The notes beneath the pieces are model-generated. The model saw only the letters and a program-made list of their open reading frames with translations, did not search any database and was not told where the DNA came from. This document shows, piece after piece, positions 25,569 to 33,396 of a DNA stretch of 64,000 bases; positions within the stretch are counted from its first letter, which is position 1, and every line of letters starts with the position of its first letter. The translations under genes were made by a program, and so were the position numbers. Source of the DNA: Thermomicrobiales bacterium (GTDB lineage: Bacteria; Chloroflexota; Chloroflexia; Thermomicrobiales; UBA6265); assembly GCA_019637585.1 (NCBI GenBank), contig JAHBVL010000013.1:3403-67402 (forward strand), in the 5' to 3' direction.

Positions 25569-25781
25569 GATCGCTTTTCTCAGTCTGGCGTTTGGTGCAG
25601 GCGGATTCTCGATCAGATCGATGATGCGTGTGAAGTCGCGGGTGGATACCCGGATCGACTCTGCTCGTTCGAGAACCTCATTTGTTTCCGGCGGTGGCGA
25701 ATCGGTGACGAAATTCAATAGCTCGATATTGCGGATTGCGGGCATCCGAGCAATGTTCGCCTCAACTCTCTTGCGTGGCAT
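25545..25781 (-). CDS. DUF1778-type antitoxin-like fragment
   Basis: A 78-residue reading frame with GGGAGT before its ATG. The C-terminal half (ERAESIRVSTRDFTRIIDLI then ENPPAPNARLRKAIASL) matches the tail of DUF1778 antitoxins, the part that wraps around GNAT toxins (S-x-x-D-x-F/T-x-x-L-x-x-PPxPN). The first half does not show the ribbon-helix-helix DNA-binding segment expected before it. The gene is therefore probably shortened or rearranged. No acetyltransferase toxin follows; metG lies immediately downstream. The frame is continuous upstream into the MITE-like repeat, so the repeat may have replaced its original 5' end. Confidence 0.5.
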   Translation of the reverse strand: MPRKRVEANIARMPAIRNIELLNFVTDSPPPETNEVLERAESIRVSTRDFTRIIDLIENPPAPNARLRKAIASLPDRQ

Positions 25782-25973
25782 ACGGGACTCCCAACTCGTA
25801 CTTTGCAGCGATCTCATTGCCTTGTAGTCGCAGACCCCCGTGTCTGCACTCGTATGGGAGACGCTGCGATCGGTCGCCACCAGCCTCATGCACAACAACC
25901 GCCACAACGCATCGGCAAGCGAAGAGAAGTCGCCACCAGTGGACGCGTTGTGTCCCTGGAAAAGCAGACACGG

Positions 25974-27672
25974 GGAGCGTGTCTCAGAAATCGCTCTCGA
26001 CCTGACACACCATGGCGGACAGGTGGTGAGAAGTCGGCGAAAATACCGATCAACGGAGAGACGCTCGCCACAATCAGGAAGCCGCCATGCCGCAACGTTC
26101 ATTCAGCCGGGATCAGCACTTCTTGCTGCCGCCGTCGCTCGATGACCTGATCCCTGCCACCCATCCGCTGCGATTCATTGCGCTCTTTGTCGAGGATCTG
26201 CCGGACACGGAATGGCAGGCGCTCCTGGGGACCGTGACGAGACCACACCGGCGGGGCGCACCACGGTATGCCCCCGAGGTGCTGCTGAGTGTCTGGCTGG
26301 CGGGATTTACGGTGGGCATCCGAAGTTCGCGCAAGCTGGAAACCGCCTGCCGGTATGACCTGGCCTTCATCTGGCTGACCGGCAACCAGCGACCAGACCA
26401 CAACACGCTGTGGCGTTTTTATACCGAGCACCGGGACGCCATGCGGCGCTTGCTGAAGCGGACGGTGCAGGTCGCGGTGGCGGCGCACCTGGTGGATCTG
26501 GGGCTGCAGGCGGTGGATGGGACGAAGGTGCTGGCCAATGCGGCCAAGGAGCGGAGTCTGACACCGGAAGAACTGCGGGAACTGGACGCCCGGGTGGATG
26601 CGGAGATCGCCCGGTTGGAAGCGCACCAGGCGGGAGATGACGATCCCACGCCCCCTGATCTGCCGGGAGAGCTGGCGAACCTGGAAACCCTGCGGGAACG
26701 GATCACCGCAGCCACGAAGCAGATCGAGGCGAGCGGGCAGACCAGCAAAGTCAATCTGACCGATCCGGACGCGCGGGGGATGAAAACCCGGCATGGTCTG
26801 CGGCCTGGCTACAACGCCCAAGCGGTGGTGGCGGCGCTCACGCCGCAGCCAGACGGCCGGCGGGGCCGGATCGTGCTGGCGGCCACGGTGACCACGGCGG
26901 CCGATGACCATGGTCAACTGGTGCCGATGATCGAGGCTGCGCAACTGCCTGATCACCCGACCCCGATCACGCTGGCCGATGGCGGCTACCACTCGGGGGC
27001 GGTGCTGGCCGCCTGCGCCGATGCGAACTATGTGGTGGCGATGCCGGAGGCTCGTCCCGCCGGCGAATCAGCCCAGCCCTATCACAAGGATCAATTCACC
27101 TACGACGCCGACACCGATTGCTACACCTGTCCGCAGGGTCAGTCGCTGACCTTTCGTCGCCGCGATGACCGTCAGGATGGACGCCAACTCCTCACCTACC
27201 GGGCAGAGGGCGCGATCTGTGGCGGGTGTCCGGTGCGCAGCGCGTGTGTTGGGAAGCAGCGTGGCGGCAAGGTGCTCACCGTCAGTGTGCATGACGCGCA
27301 TCTGCGGCGGCACCGGGAGTGGATGGCCACCGCCGATGCCCAGATGATCGCCAGAAAGCGGCTGGGGTTGATCGAACTGGTCTTCGGCGCCATCAAGGAA
27401 CAGCACCGGGCTCACCGATTCCTTCTCCGGGGACAGAAAGCGGTCGACGCCGAATGGTCGCTGCTGGCCGTGGGCTACAACCTGAAGACGCTGGCCCGGG
27501 TCTGGGCCGCAGCCGTCCACCAAGCTGGTTGGTCTCCACAACCCGGCGGATGAACCCACGCGCTCAGACGCTCGCTCCCTGACGACGAGCATCGCTCCCC
27601 ACCAACCACACGGCACCTGAACCCCCACCCCCCACCCCGGCGACGGACGCCAAAAATAATGCGACACGCTCC
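25974..27672 (+). mobile_element. IS1182-family insertion sequence, complete
   Basis: The element is 1699 bp between terminal inverted repeats GGAGCGTGTC (25974-25983) and GACACGCTCC (27663-27672), with similarity extending a few bases inward (GGAGCGTGTCkCA). It carries one transposase gene. The right non-coding arm (27554-27672) includes a C-rich tract and CGCCAAAAATAATGCG. The target duplication cannot be fixed exactly because both flanks are G-runs; GG is the minimum. It is inserted in the right terminal hairpin of a MITE-like repeat. Its right end is base-for-base the same as 63946-64000 in inverted orientation. Confidence 0.85.
26087..27553 (+). CDS. IS1182-family DDE transposase
   Basis: A 488-residue transposase. 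It has the IS1182 opening RDQHFLLPPSLDDLIPATHP, then a DDE triad with D144 in QAVDGTKVLAN, D298 in TLADGGYHSG and E430 in GLIELVFGAIKEQ. A linker with TRHGLRPGYNAQ lies between the aspartates. A zinc-ribbon-like pair CYTCP and CGGCPVRSAC sits before the last acidic residue, as in the family. The frame is full length and undamaged, so the element may be active. The long minus-strand frame at 26099-26992 is a shadow of this gene. Confidence 0.95.
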   Translation: MPQRSFSRDQHFLLPPSLDDLIPATHPLRFIALFVEDLPDTEWQALLGTVTRPHRRGAPRYAPEVLLSVWLAGFTVGIRSSRKLETACRYDLAFIWLTGNQRPDHNTLWRFYTEHRDAMRRLLKRTVQVAVAAHLVDLGLQAVDGTKVLANAAKERSLTPEELRELDARVDAEIARLEAHQAGDDDPTPPDLPGELANLETLRERITAATKQIEASGQTSKVNLTDPDARGMKTRHGLRPGYNAQAVVAALTPQPDGRRGRIVLAATVTTAADDHGQLVPMIEAAQLPDHPTPITLADGGYHSGAVLAACADANYVVAMPEARPAGESAQPYHKDQFTYDADTDCYTCPQGQSLTFRRRDDRQDGRQLLTYRAEGAICGGCPVRSACVGKQRGGKVLTVSVHDAHLRRHREWMATADAQMIARKRLGLIELVFGAIKEQHRAHRFLLRGQKAVDAEWSLLAVGYNLKTLARVWAAAVHQAGWSPQPGG

Positions 27673-27710
27673 GGGGGTCTGCGGCTACCGGCAAACAGAG
27701 AGGGGGTGCC

Positions 27711-28043
27711 TTACTGAATAGTCCGGGATAGAGGAATTGGAACGAGCGACGGCAGGATATATGGCTCGAAGACTGGGTCTATGCTGGTGACAACCTCAAC
27801 CTCGCGACCCGAAAGCCGGGAAAGACGGATCATCAAGTTGAGCTGTTCGGCCAGAGTGAACTCATGATCGAAACGGACGAACAGATCGAGATCGCTTTCG
27901 GGACCCTCTTCGCCTCGTGAAACGCTGCCAAACAGGTATGCCTCGGAAACGCCAGCAGATCGCAGAGTTGAAACGAACTCTCCAGTGACGATGTCCGGTC
28001 TGGGCTTTGGCGTCTTGTTCGTGATAGCTGCAGGAATGTTCAT
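27711..28043 (-). CDS. MNT-type nucleotidyltransferase (antitoxin-like), orphan
   Basis: A 110-residue minimal nucleotidyltransferase with the GS motif LFGSVSRGEEGPESDLDLFVRF, where the GS-x10-D-x-D pattern binds metal and nucleotide. In MntA/HepT systems such proteins AMPylate the HEPN ribonuclease toxin and silence it. Here no HEPN gene is adjacent: downstream on its strand, after only 22 bases, is the MITE/IS junction, and upstream is an unrelated hypothetical gene. The partner may have been lost through mobile-element insertion, or the gene may act alone. The ATG at 28043 lacks a good ribosome site. Confidence 0.8.
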   Translation of the reverse strand: MNIPAAITNKTPKPRPDIVTGEFVSTLRSAGVSEAYLFGSVSRGEEGPESDLDLFVRFDHEFTLAEQLNLMIRLSRLSGREVEVVTSIDPVFEPYILPSLVPIPLSRTIQ

Positions 28044-28136
28044 GATCGTCTCAATGGTCTGGTCGGTCTATACCTCGTGCGCGATCGTTCGAAGATAGTA
28101 CCTCGCCCCGGGGACCGCCGGCTTCACGCCGGAGTG

Positions 28137-28481
28137 CTATCCGGCAGTCTGCCGCTTGTTCTCTGCTCTGAGAAAGACCAGAAACTCCTTCATCGCCGGA
28201 CCGAGATTTTCTCCCGCGGCGTCGAGCGTCACCAGGGTCGTGCCCGGTTTGCCGACGTCTTTTCGCGACGAAATCTCGCCGGTCACGCGGGGGAGACCGC
28301 CTTCCGGGCCGCCCATAACGAACATCTGCCCGGGCCGGCCCGTGCGGCTGGCCCGGTAGCCGCGTTCCTTGAAATAGGCAATGGCCAGGTCAAGCGCCCG
28401 ATCGGGCGCGAGTTTGACCACCGCTTTCTTTTGAAACGCCGTTCGCTGCAGTTCTTCGTCGAATGGGTTGGCGGACATCAT
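28137..28481 (-). CDS. Small hypothetical protein after the UPF0173 hydrolase
   Basis: Not recognised. About 114 residues and soluble, with basic and aromatic blocks TAFQKKAVVKLAPDRALDLA, AYFKERGYRASRTGRPGQMF and a C-terminal helix MKEFLVFLRAENK. Tandem ATGs at 28481 and 28478 both fit; the first lies seven bases after the stop of the metal-dependent hydrolase gene, so the two are probably one operon. No catalytic motif is apparent. Confidence 0.65.
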   Translation of the reverse strand: MMSANPFDEELQRTAFQKKAVVKLAPDRALDLAIAYFKERGYRASRTGRPGQMFVMGGPEGGLPRVTGEISSRKDVGKPGTTLVTLDAAGENLGPAMKEFLVFLRAENKRQTAG

Positions 28482-28488
28482 GGCGCGA

Positions 28489-29181
28489 TCACCCGAGATC
28501 GAGTGTCTCCCCGACATTCAAGGGCGGGCATTTGGCAGAGGTCTGCGCTTCGACCTGCTCCTTGAATGCCTGGGCGTCCTGTCTGATCGGAGGGAAGGTG
28601 TTGTAGTGACAGGGAACGACGATGCCGGGAGAGAGAAACGTGACAGCGCGGAGTGCGTCGCTCGGTCCCATGGTGAAGTAGTCGCCGATCGGCAGCACCG
28701 CCGCATCGAGTCCTTCATCGCCGATCAGTTTCATGTCGCTGAAGAGCGCGGTGTCACCGGCGAAATAGATCGTTTTGCCGCCAAACCGGACGACAAGACC
28801 AGTGGGCAACCCGATGGCTACGCGCTGTCCTTCGAATGAGTAGGACGATGTGTGGAATGCGGGGAAGAACTTGACCGACCCTCCCTTGAACGGCACCGTT
28901 CCGCCGGTGTTGCCGCCGGTTGCTTTCTCGACGCCCTGGCTGCCGAGCCATTCCGCGATTTCGAATGTGGCGATCACCTGCGATCCCGCTCGTTTGGCGA
29001 TTTCGACGGTGTCGCCAATGTGGTCATTGTGCGCGTGGGTGAGCAGAATGGCGCCGGGAGAAAACGCGTCGGCCGATGCGGTGGCCACGGGGTTTCCCGT
29101 GAGAAATGGATCGATCATGACGGTCGTCGACCCATCGTCGAGAAGAAAAGCCGAATGTCCGAGATATGTCAGCGTGGTCAT
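28489..29181 (-). CDS. UPF0173 metal-dependent hydrolase (metallo-beta-lactamase fold)
   Basis: A 230-residue protein of the UlaG-like branch. Motifs are LTYLGHSAFLLDD, MIDPFLTGNP, LLTHAHNDHIGD (the HxHxDH metal site with Asn at one position), FPAFHTSSYSF (His), IYFAGDTALFSDM (Asp) and VPCHYNTFPPI (His). Family members hydrolyse phospho- or lactone-type bonds, and UPF0173 substrates are not known. The start lies three bases after the stop of the amidohydrolase gene upstream, showing a tight operon. Confidence 0.9.
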   Translation of the reverse strand: MTTLTYLGHSAFLLDDGSTTVMIDPFLTGNPVATASADAFSPGAILLTHAHNDHIGDTVEIAKRAGSQVIATFEIAEWLGSQGVEKATGGNTGGTVPFKGGSVKFFPAFHTSSYSFEGQRVAIGLPTGLVVRFGGKTIYFAGDTALFSDMKLIGDEGLDAAVLPIGDYFTMGPSDALRAVTFLSPGIVVPCHYNTFPPIRQDAQAFKEQVEAQTSAKCPPLNVGETLDLG

Positions 29182-29184
29182 TGA

Positions 29185-30798
29185 TTACCCCTGCGTCAGT
29201 CCTTCGCGCGAGTAGACGACTTCGCCGCCAAGTATGGTCTGATCGACCCTGACCGTGCCCACCTCCCCGGCTGAGAGCCCCTCGAGATCGGTTTCGAAGA
29301 TGGTCACATCGGCGAACATCCCTGGTTTGAGCGTGCCCTTCACCGATTCTTCGTGCGAAGCGTACGCGCCGTTGACTGTGTAGGCCCGCACCGCATCCTC
29401 GAGCCCGATCGCCTCTTCGGGCCACACGGCGCGGCCCGCGACGTCCAGCCGGTTCATCATCATGCCGAGCCCGACGCTCGCCGACAGCGACACCACCGGA
29501 GCGTCCGAGCTGGCGGCGGCAACGACACCTTCGTGCGCGTAGGTTTTCATGGCGTAGGCATACCGGATGCGATCGATGCCCAGGTTGTTGATATAGCTCT
29601 CACGGAAGTAGTAGAGGAAGGAAGTGCCGGGAATCGGCACCGCGCCGATACGTTTGATCCGGCGAATGGTCTCGATATCGACGATGGAGCAATGCTCGAT
29701 ACGGTGGCGTGGGTCAGAGCGGGGATTGTCACTCTGCGCCTCTTCGTATGCATCGAGAATCAGGTCGATCGCCGCATCCCCGATCGCGTGGACGCCGACC
29801 TGGAATCCGGCGTCGTGCGCCCGTTTGATATCCCGCTTCATGCCCTCCGGTTCCTGCATCCAGAGGCCATAGGTGTCGGTTGTGCCCTCGTAGGGCCGCC
29901 GCATCATGGCGGTATGTCCGCCGATGCTCCCGTCGCTGAAAAGCTTCGCCGGTCCGATGCGGAGCATCGAGTCGCCAAACCCGGTGGTCAGACCAAGACT
30001 GGCCAATGCGTCGAACGTGTCCTCGATGATCATCATCAGTGATGTGCGAACGCCGAGCTCTCCGTTCTGGCGGAGTCGCTGATACGCCCGGACTTCCTCG
30101 GGCCGGCGGACGACTGCCTCGGTGACGCTGGTGATGCCGCTGGCCAGGAATGCGTTCCCAGCGAGCCGCAGCGAGTGGGAGATCATCTCTTCCGACGGTT
30201 CGCCGATGGTGTCTTCGACCGGCTGCATGGCCGTTTCCCGCAGCACGCCCGTCGGCTCGCCATGTTCGTCCCGGTCGATGGCGCCGCCATCCGGATCGGG
30301 TGTCGATCTGGTGATCCCCGCCATGCGCAACGCCAGCGAGTTGGCGACGCCAATGTGATGGCAGGCGCGATAGAGAAAAACCGGATGTGTTGTGGAGACG
30401 CGGTCGAGATCGGCTCGGGTGGGATGCCGGCGTTCGGAGAGCCGTCCCTGATCGTAGCCTCGTCCGATGATCCACTGGCTCTCGGGCGTGGAGGCGGCTC
30501 GTGTCTGAAAGGCCGCGACAATCGCCTCGATTGACTCGCAGGGGGGATTCCCGGCCGCGACGTCGGCCAGCGCGTAGCCGACGCCCATGGGGTGACAGTG
30601 GGCGTCGTTCAGACCAGGCGTTGCCGATCTGCCGTTCAGGTCGATGATGGTGGCGCCGGGACCGGCGGCCGCCCGAACGGTGTCGTCCGAACCAGTGGCG
30701 ACGACCAACCCATTGCGCATCGCCACACCGCTGGCGCGCGGATTGTCCGGGTCCATCGTCAGGATGTTGCCATTGATAAGGACCAATCCACTGGGCAT
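29185..30798 (-). CDS. YtcJ-type amidohydrolase (Amidohydro_3)
   Basis: A 537-residue amidohydrolase. The family N-terminus LVLINGNILTMDPDNPRASG leads to the metal site PGLNDAHCHPMG (His-x-His). Further ligands are in GIHAIGDAA-like VGVHAIGDAAIDL and HRIEHCSIVD, with Asp in AASSDAPVVSL. The C-terminal segment AVRAYTVNGAYASHEES is typical of the YtcJ group, predicted zinc amidases or imidases with unknown natural substrate. The ATG at 30798 begins the family N-terminus; the frame runs on to 30912 without merit. It shares a 147-base divergent promoter region with the ADP-ribosylglycohydrolase-like gene. Confidence 0.9.
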   Translation of the reverse strand: MPSGLVLINGNILTMDPDNPRASGVAMRNGLVVATGSDDTVRAAAGPGATIIDLNGRSATPGLNDAHCHPMGVGYALADVAAGNPPCESIEAIVAAFQTRAASTPESQWIIGRGYDQGRLSERRHPTRADLDRVSTTHPVFLYRACHHIGVANSLALRMAGITRSTPDPDGGAIDRDEHGEPTGVLRETAMQPVEDTIGEPSEEMISHSLRLAGNAFLASGITSVTEAVVRRPEEVRAYQRLRQNGELGVRTSLMMIIEDTFDALASLGLTTGFGDSMLRIGPAKLFSDGSIGGHTAMMRRPYEGTTDTYGLWMQEPEGMKRDIKRAHDAGFQVGVHAIGDAAIDLILDAYEEAQSDNPRSDPRHRIEHCSIVDIETIRRIKRIGAVPIPGTSFLYYFRESYINNLGIDRIRYAYAMKTYAHEGVVAAASSDAPVVSLSASVGLGMMMNRLDVAGRAVWPEEAIGLEDAVRAYTVNGAYASHEESVKGTLKPGMFADVTIFETDLEGLSAGEVGTVRVDQTILGGEVVYSREGLTQG

Positions 30799-30945
30799 GG
30801 TGGGAGACTCTTTCTGCTCTTGGGTACAAGGCGCCGGATACACTGGACGATGGGGCCCTCGCTCCACAAGGGCACGCATTCGGAGTCTATTGAGCGCCTG
30901 CATAGTCGTCAATTCGGGTGTTCACCATGGAGAACGGAACTCGCG

Positions 30946-31905
30946 ATGGCATTACGGCAGGATCGGGTGCTCGGTGCGTTGCTGGGAATGGGGATTGGCG
31001 ATGCGCTGGGCATGCCGGTGCAGGGTTGGACCAGGGAGCACGTCGCCGAGCGATACGGCCGAATCGACCGCTATCACTCGAAGACCTTCGATGATGGCGC
31101 CGAACTCGCCGCCGGGGAGTTCACCGATGATTCGGAGGGCGCACTCTGCATCATCGAATCGTTCACCGCCGCGACCGGGGAAATCGATCCGGAGAACATT
31201 CTGGCCCGACTGGCGATCCTGGCGCGGGGAGAAGGACGCCGCTGGATGACGCCATCGACATACGAAGCGATCATGGCAGGGGAGGATGGAAAGACCGCCG
31301 GTCATCGCGTCACCGGGGACGTCGCGGTGCGAGGGATTCCGCTCGGACTCATTGCCGCCGGCCGGCCAGCAGTGCAGGAGGCGTTCATCGAAGAGACCGC
31401 GCGTCTGCTGGCGGGAATGACGCATGGCGACCCGCTGGCCTGGCAATCCGTTGCCCTGGTGGCAGAGGGGATGCGGTTGACGGCGAGCTGCGCTGCTGAG
31501 TGCAGCCAGCTGCCGGTCCTGCTGAGACAAACGCCCTGGAGTGCCGAGTTCGAAAGCGGACTTCAGATGATCGAAGAGCGGGCCGGGTCTGGTATCGCCT
31601 ATGACGAGTTCGCCTCTGATCTGGGGTTTGGCGACGATGTCACACCGGTGGTCCTGTCAGCGCTTGCGGCCGCCGCGACGGCGGCGGATCTGGAAAGCGG
31701 AGTGTTTGCCGCCGCTACGATGGGAGGAGCCGCAGATTCACGCGGCGCGATCGCCGGGGCGCTGCTGGGAGGAGAGTACGGGACTGCCGGTATTCCCCAG
31801 TCACTGATCGACGGGTTGGAGGGCCGCATGTACATCATGCTGGCTGCGCCCTGGTTTCATCAGACCATCCAGTTGAAATCGTCGTTTTGGCGTTCCGGAG
31901 ACTGA
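30946..31905 (+). CDS. ADP-ribosylglycohydrolase-like protein with altered metal site
   Basis: A 319-residue all-helical protein of the DraG/ARH family. The opening is QDRVLGALLGMGIGDALGMP and the first metal motif is FTDDSEG (T60-D61-D62-S63), close to the usual YTDDTQ. The second motif, normally GGDTDTxxAIAGALLG, reads GGAADSRGAIAGALLG (260-275). The first Asp is replaced by Ala262, while Asp264 remains. Loss of that ligand may weaken one of the two magnesium ions and alter activity. The family removes ADP-ribose from proteins or small molecules. The start at ATG 30946 gives the family length, with GGAG 13 bases upstream. Confidence 0.82.
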   Translation: MALRQDRVLGALLGMGIGDALGMPVQGWTREHVAERYGRIDRYHSKTFDDGAELAAGEFTDDSEGALCIIESFTAATGEIDPENILARLAILARGEGRRWMTPSTYEAIMAGEDGKTAGHRVTGDVAVRGIPLGLIAAGRPAVQEAFIEETARLLAGMTHGDPLAWQSVALVAEGMRLTASCAAECSQLPVLLRQTPWSAEFESGLQMIEERAGSGIAYDEFASDLGFGDDVTPVVLSALAAAATAADLESGVFAAATMGGAADSRGAIAGALLGGEYGTAGIPQSLIDGLEGRMYIMLAAPWFHQTIQLKSSFWRSGD

Positions 31906-32062
31906 TTCTGGCACTCTCGATATGAGACTGCCAATCGCCCTTTCCGGTAGACTCCTCTTGCGCATATACTTCGGAAAGCGCCCAGCATTCGCGGGTATCT
32001 GATGGTGCGTTGCCACCTGCGAATCGAATGGGCCGTTTCATGTTCAGCCAGCGAGTTTTCCT

Positions 32063-33196
32063 GTGACCGACCGGACCACCCAGAAACGCGACTATTACGA
32101 CGTCCTTGGCGTGAAACGCACGGCGTCGGCCGATGAGCTGCGTCGCGCCTATCGCAGTCTTGCCCGCGAGTATCACCCCGATATCAACAATGCTCCGGAA
32201 GCCGAAGAGCGGTTCAAGGAGATCAACGAAGCCTACGAGGTACTGTCCGATTCGAATCGCCGGTCGCAATACGACCGGTTCGGACATGCCGCGAATGGCA
32301 TGCCGGGTGGCGATCCGTTCGGATTCGGCGGTTCGCCGTTTGGCGACATCTTCGAGACATTCTTCGGCGGAGCATCGACTGGCCGCCGGCGTCCGACGGT
32401 TTCCAAGGGACAGGATTTGCAGGTGACCGTCGACCTCGAGTTCGAGGAGGCGATCTTCGGCGCGGAGAAGGAAGTCGAGCTGACCCGGTTCGAGACCTGT
32501 GAAGGGTGCAACGGCACCCGCATGCGTGATGGCCAGACACCACCACAATGCGAAACGTGCAGCGGAACCGGCGAGGTGCGCCGCGTCCAGCAGACGATTC
32601 TGGGTCAGTTCATGACATCGACGGCCTGTTCGTCCTGCCAGGGCGAGGGGGTGAAGATCACCGACCCCTGCCCACGCTGCCGGGGGAAGGGCCGGGTCAC
32701 GCATGCACGCCGCATCTCCGTGACCGTGCCGCCTGGAATCGACGAGTCGGCGACGCTGCGACTCTCCGGACAGGGAGAAGCCAGCCCGAACGGCGGACCG
32801 CCGGGCAACCTCTTTGTCAAAGCGCGCATCAAACCGCACGCATATTTCACCCGGCAGGGAAAAACGATCTCCCTGCAGGTCGGGGTCAATATCGCCCAGG
32901 CGATCCTGGGGGATGAGATCGAGCTCCAGACGATCGACGGACCGGTGGCCTTCAAGCTGCCATCGGCGACGCAGTCGGGTCAGCAGTTCCGCCTCAAGGG
33001 CAAGGGTGTGCCCGATATGCGCGGGTCGGACCGGGGTGACCAGATCGTGACCATTCACGTGATCATTCCCAAGGAATTGACCTCCGAACAGCGAGGGCTG
33101 GTCGAGCAGCTGGGTCAGACCCTGGGCAGCGAATTGACGCCGCAACCGGTGCACCGTGGATTCTTCGACAAGGTGAAAGACGCGCTCGGCGTCTAG
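32063..33196 (+). CDS. dnaJ: DnaJ (Hsp40) co-chaperone
   Basis: Stimulates DnaK ATPase and delivers unfolded proteins. It has a J-domain with HPD (REYHPDINN, residues about 37-45) and a Gly/Phe linker (PFGFGGSPFGDIFETFFGG). Four zinc repeats follow: CEGCNGTR, CETCSGTG, CSSCQGEG and CPRCRGKG. The first lacks its final Gly. The C-terminal substrate domains end in FFDKVKDALGV. GTG 32063 is the only start that keeps the J-domain, because upstream frames are closed. A TATACT at 31965-31970 could be a -10 element. No CIRCE operator, grpE or dnaK is nearby, so heat-shock control is not evident. Confidence 0.96.
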   Translation: MTDRTTQKRDYYDVLGVKRTASADELRRAYRSLAREYHPDINNAPEAEERFKEINEAYEVLSDSNRRSQYDRFGHAANGMPGGDPFGFGGSPFGDIFETFFGGASTGRRRPTVSKGQDLQVTVDLEFEEAIFGAEKEVELTRFETCEGCNGTRMRDGQTPPQCETCSGTGEVRRVQQTILGQFMTSTACSSCQGEGVKITDPCPRCRGKGRVTHARRISVTVPPGIDESATLRLSGQGEASPNGGPPGNLFVKARIKPHAYFTRQGKTISLQVGVNIAQAILGDEIELQTIDGPVAFKLPSATQSGQQFRLKGKGVPDMRGSDRGDQIVTIHVIIPKELTSEQRGLVEQLGQTLGSELTPQPVHRGFFDKVKDALGV

Positions 33197-33284
33197 GCAG
33201 GTCGCTCCGGCGCCGGTGCTATCATTTCCCCTTGCCCGGCAGTCCTGCTGGAATCAGCTGGACGCGGCGCTCATCTTTCCATAA

Positions 33285-33358
33285 TGGCGGGTAGTGAAAT
33301 GGTATCACACGGGTCTTTGGAACCCATATTCCAGGTTCGAATCCTGGCCCGCCAGCCA
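33285..33358 (+). tRNA. tRNA-Gln (anticodon TTG)
   Basis: The acceptor stem TGGCGGG/CCCGCCA is perfect, the D-arm and variable region are normal, and the anticodon loop CTTTGGA carries TTG for CAA codons. The T-arm is CCAGG-TTCGAAT-CCTGG and the 3' CCA is encoded. It lies alone between dnaJ and glmU. Confidence 0.96.
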
Positions 33359-33396
33359 GCACTCCGCACCGCCTTCTGCAATTCGGGCTACACCGC

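Larger units (their letters stand above)
25824..27688. repeat. MITE-like repeat, copy 1, split by an IS
   Basis: The left terminal inverted repeat, 24 bases beginning GTAGTCGCAGACCCCC, is at 25824-25847. The right one is cut: GCAGACACGG at 25964-25973 and its remainder GGGGGTCTGCGGCTAC at 27673-27688. Rejoined without the IS, the right end is the near-exact reverse complement of the left, and the element would be about 164 bp. Each terminal repeat is itself a hairpin (GCAGAC/GTCTGC). A related copy lies at 63795-63945. No transposase is encoded, so it would need help in trans. Confidence 0.7.

Noticed and set aside
26099-26992. 297-residue frame opposite the transposase
   Set aside because: Arg/His-rich shadow of the IS1182 transposase; no domain visible.
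28118-28132. Terminator after the 28137 gene
   Set aside because: A five-base stem CCGGC/GCCGG without T-run is too weak.
31906-32062. CIRCE heat-shock operator before dnaJ
   Set aside because: The TTAGCACTC-N9-GAGTGCTAA pattern is not found; only a possible -10 box is seen.
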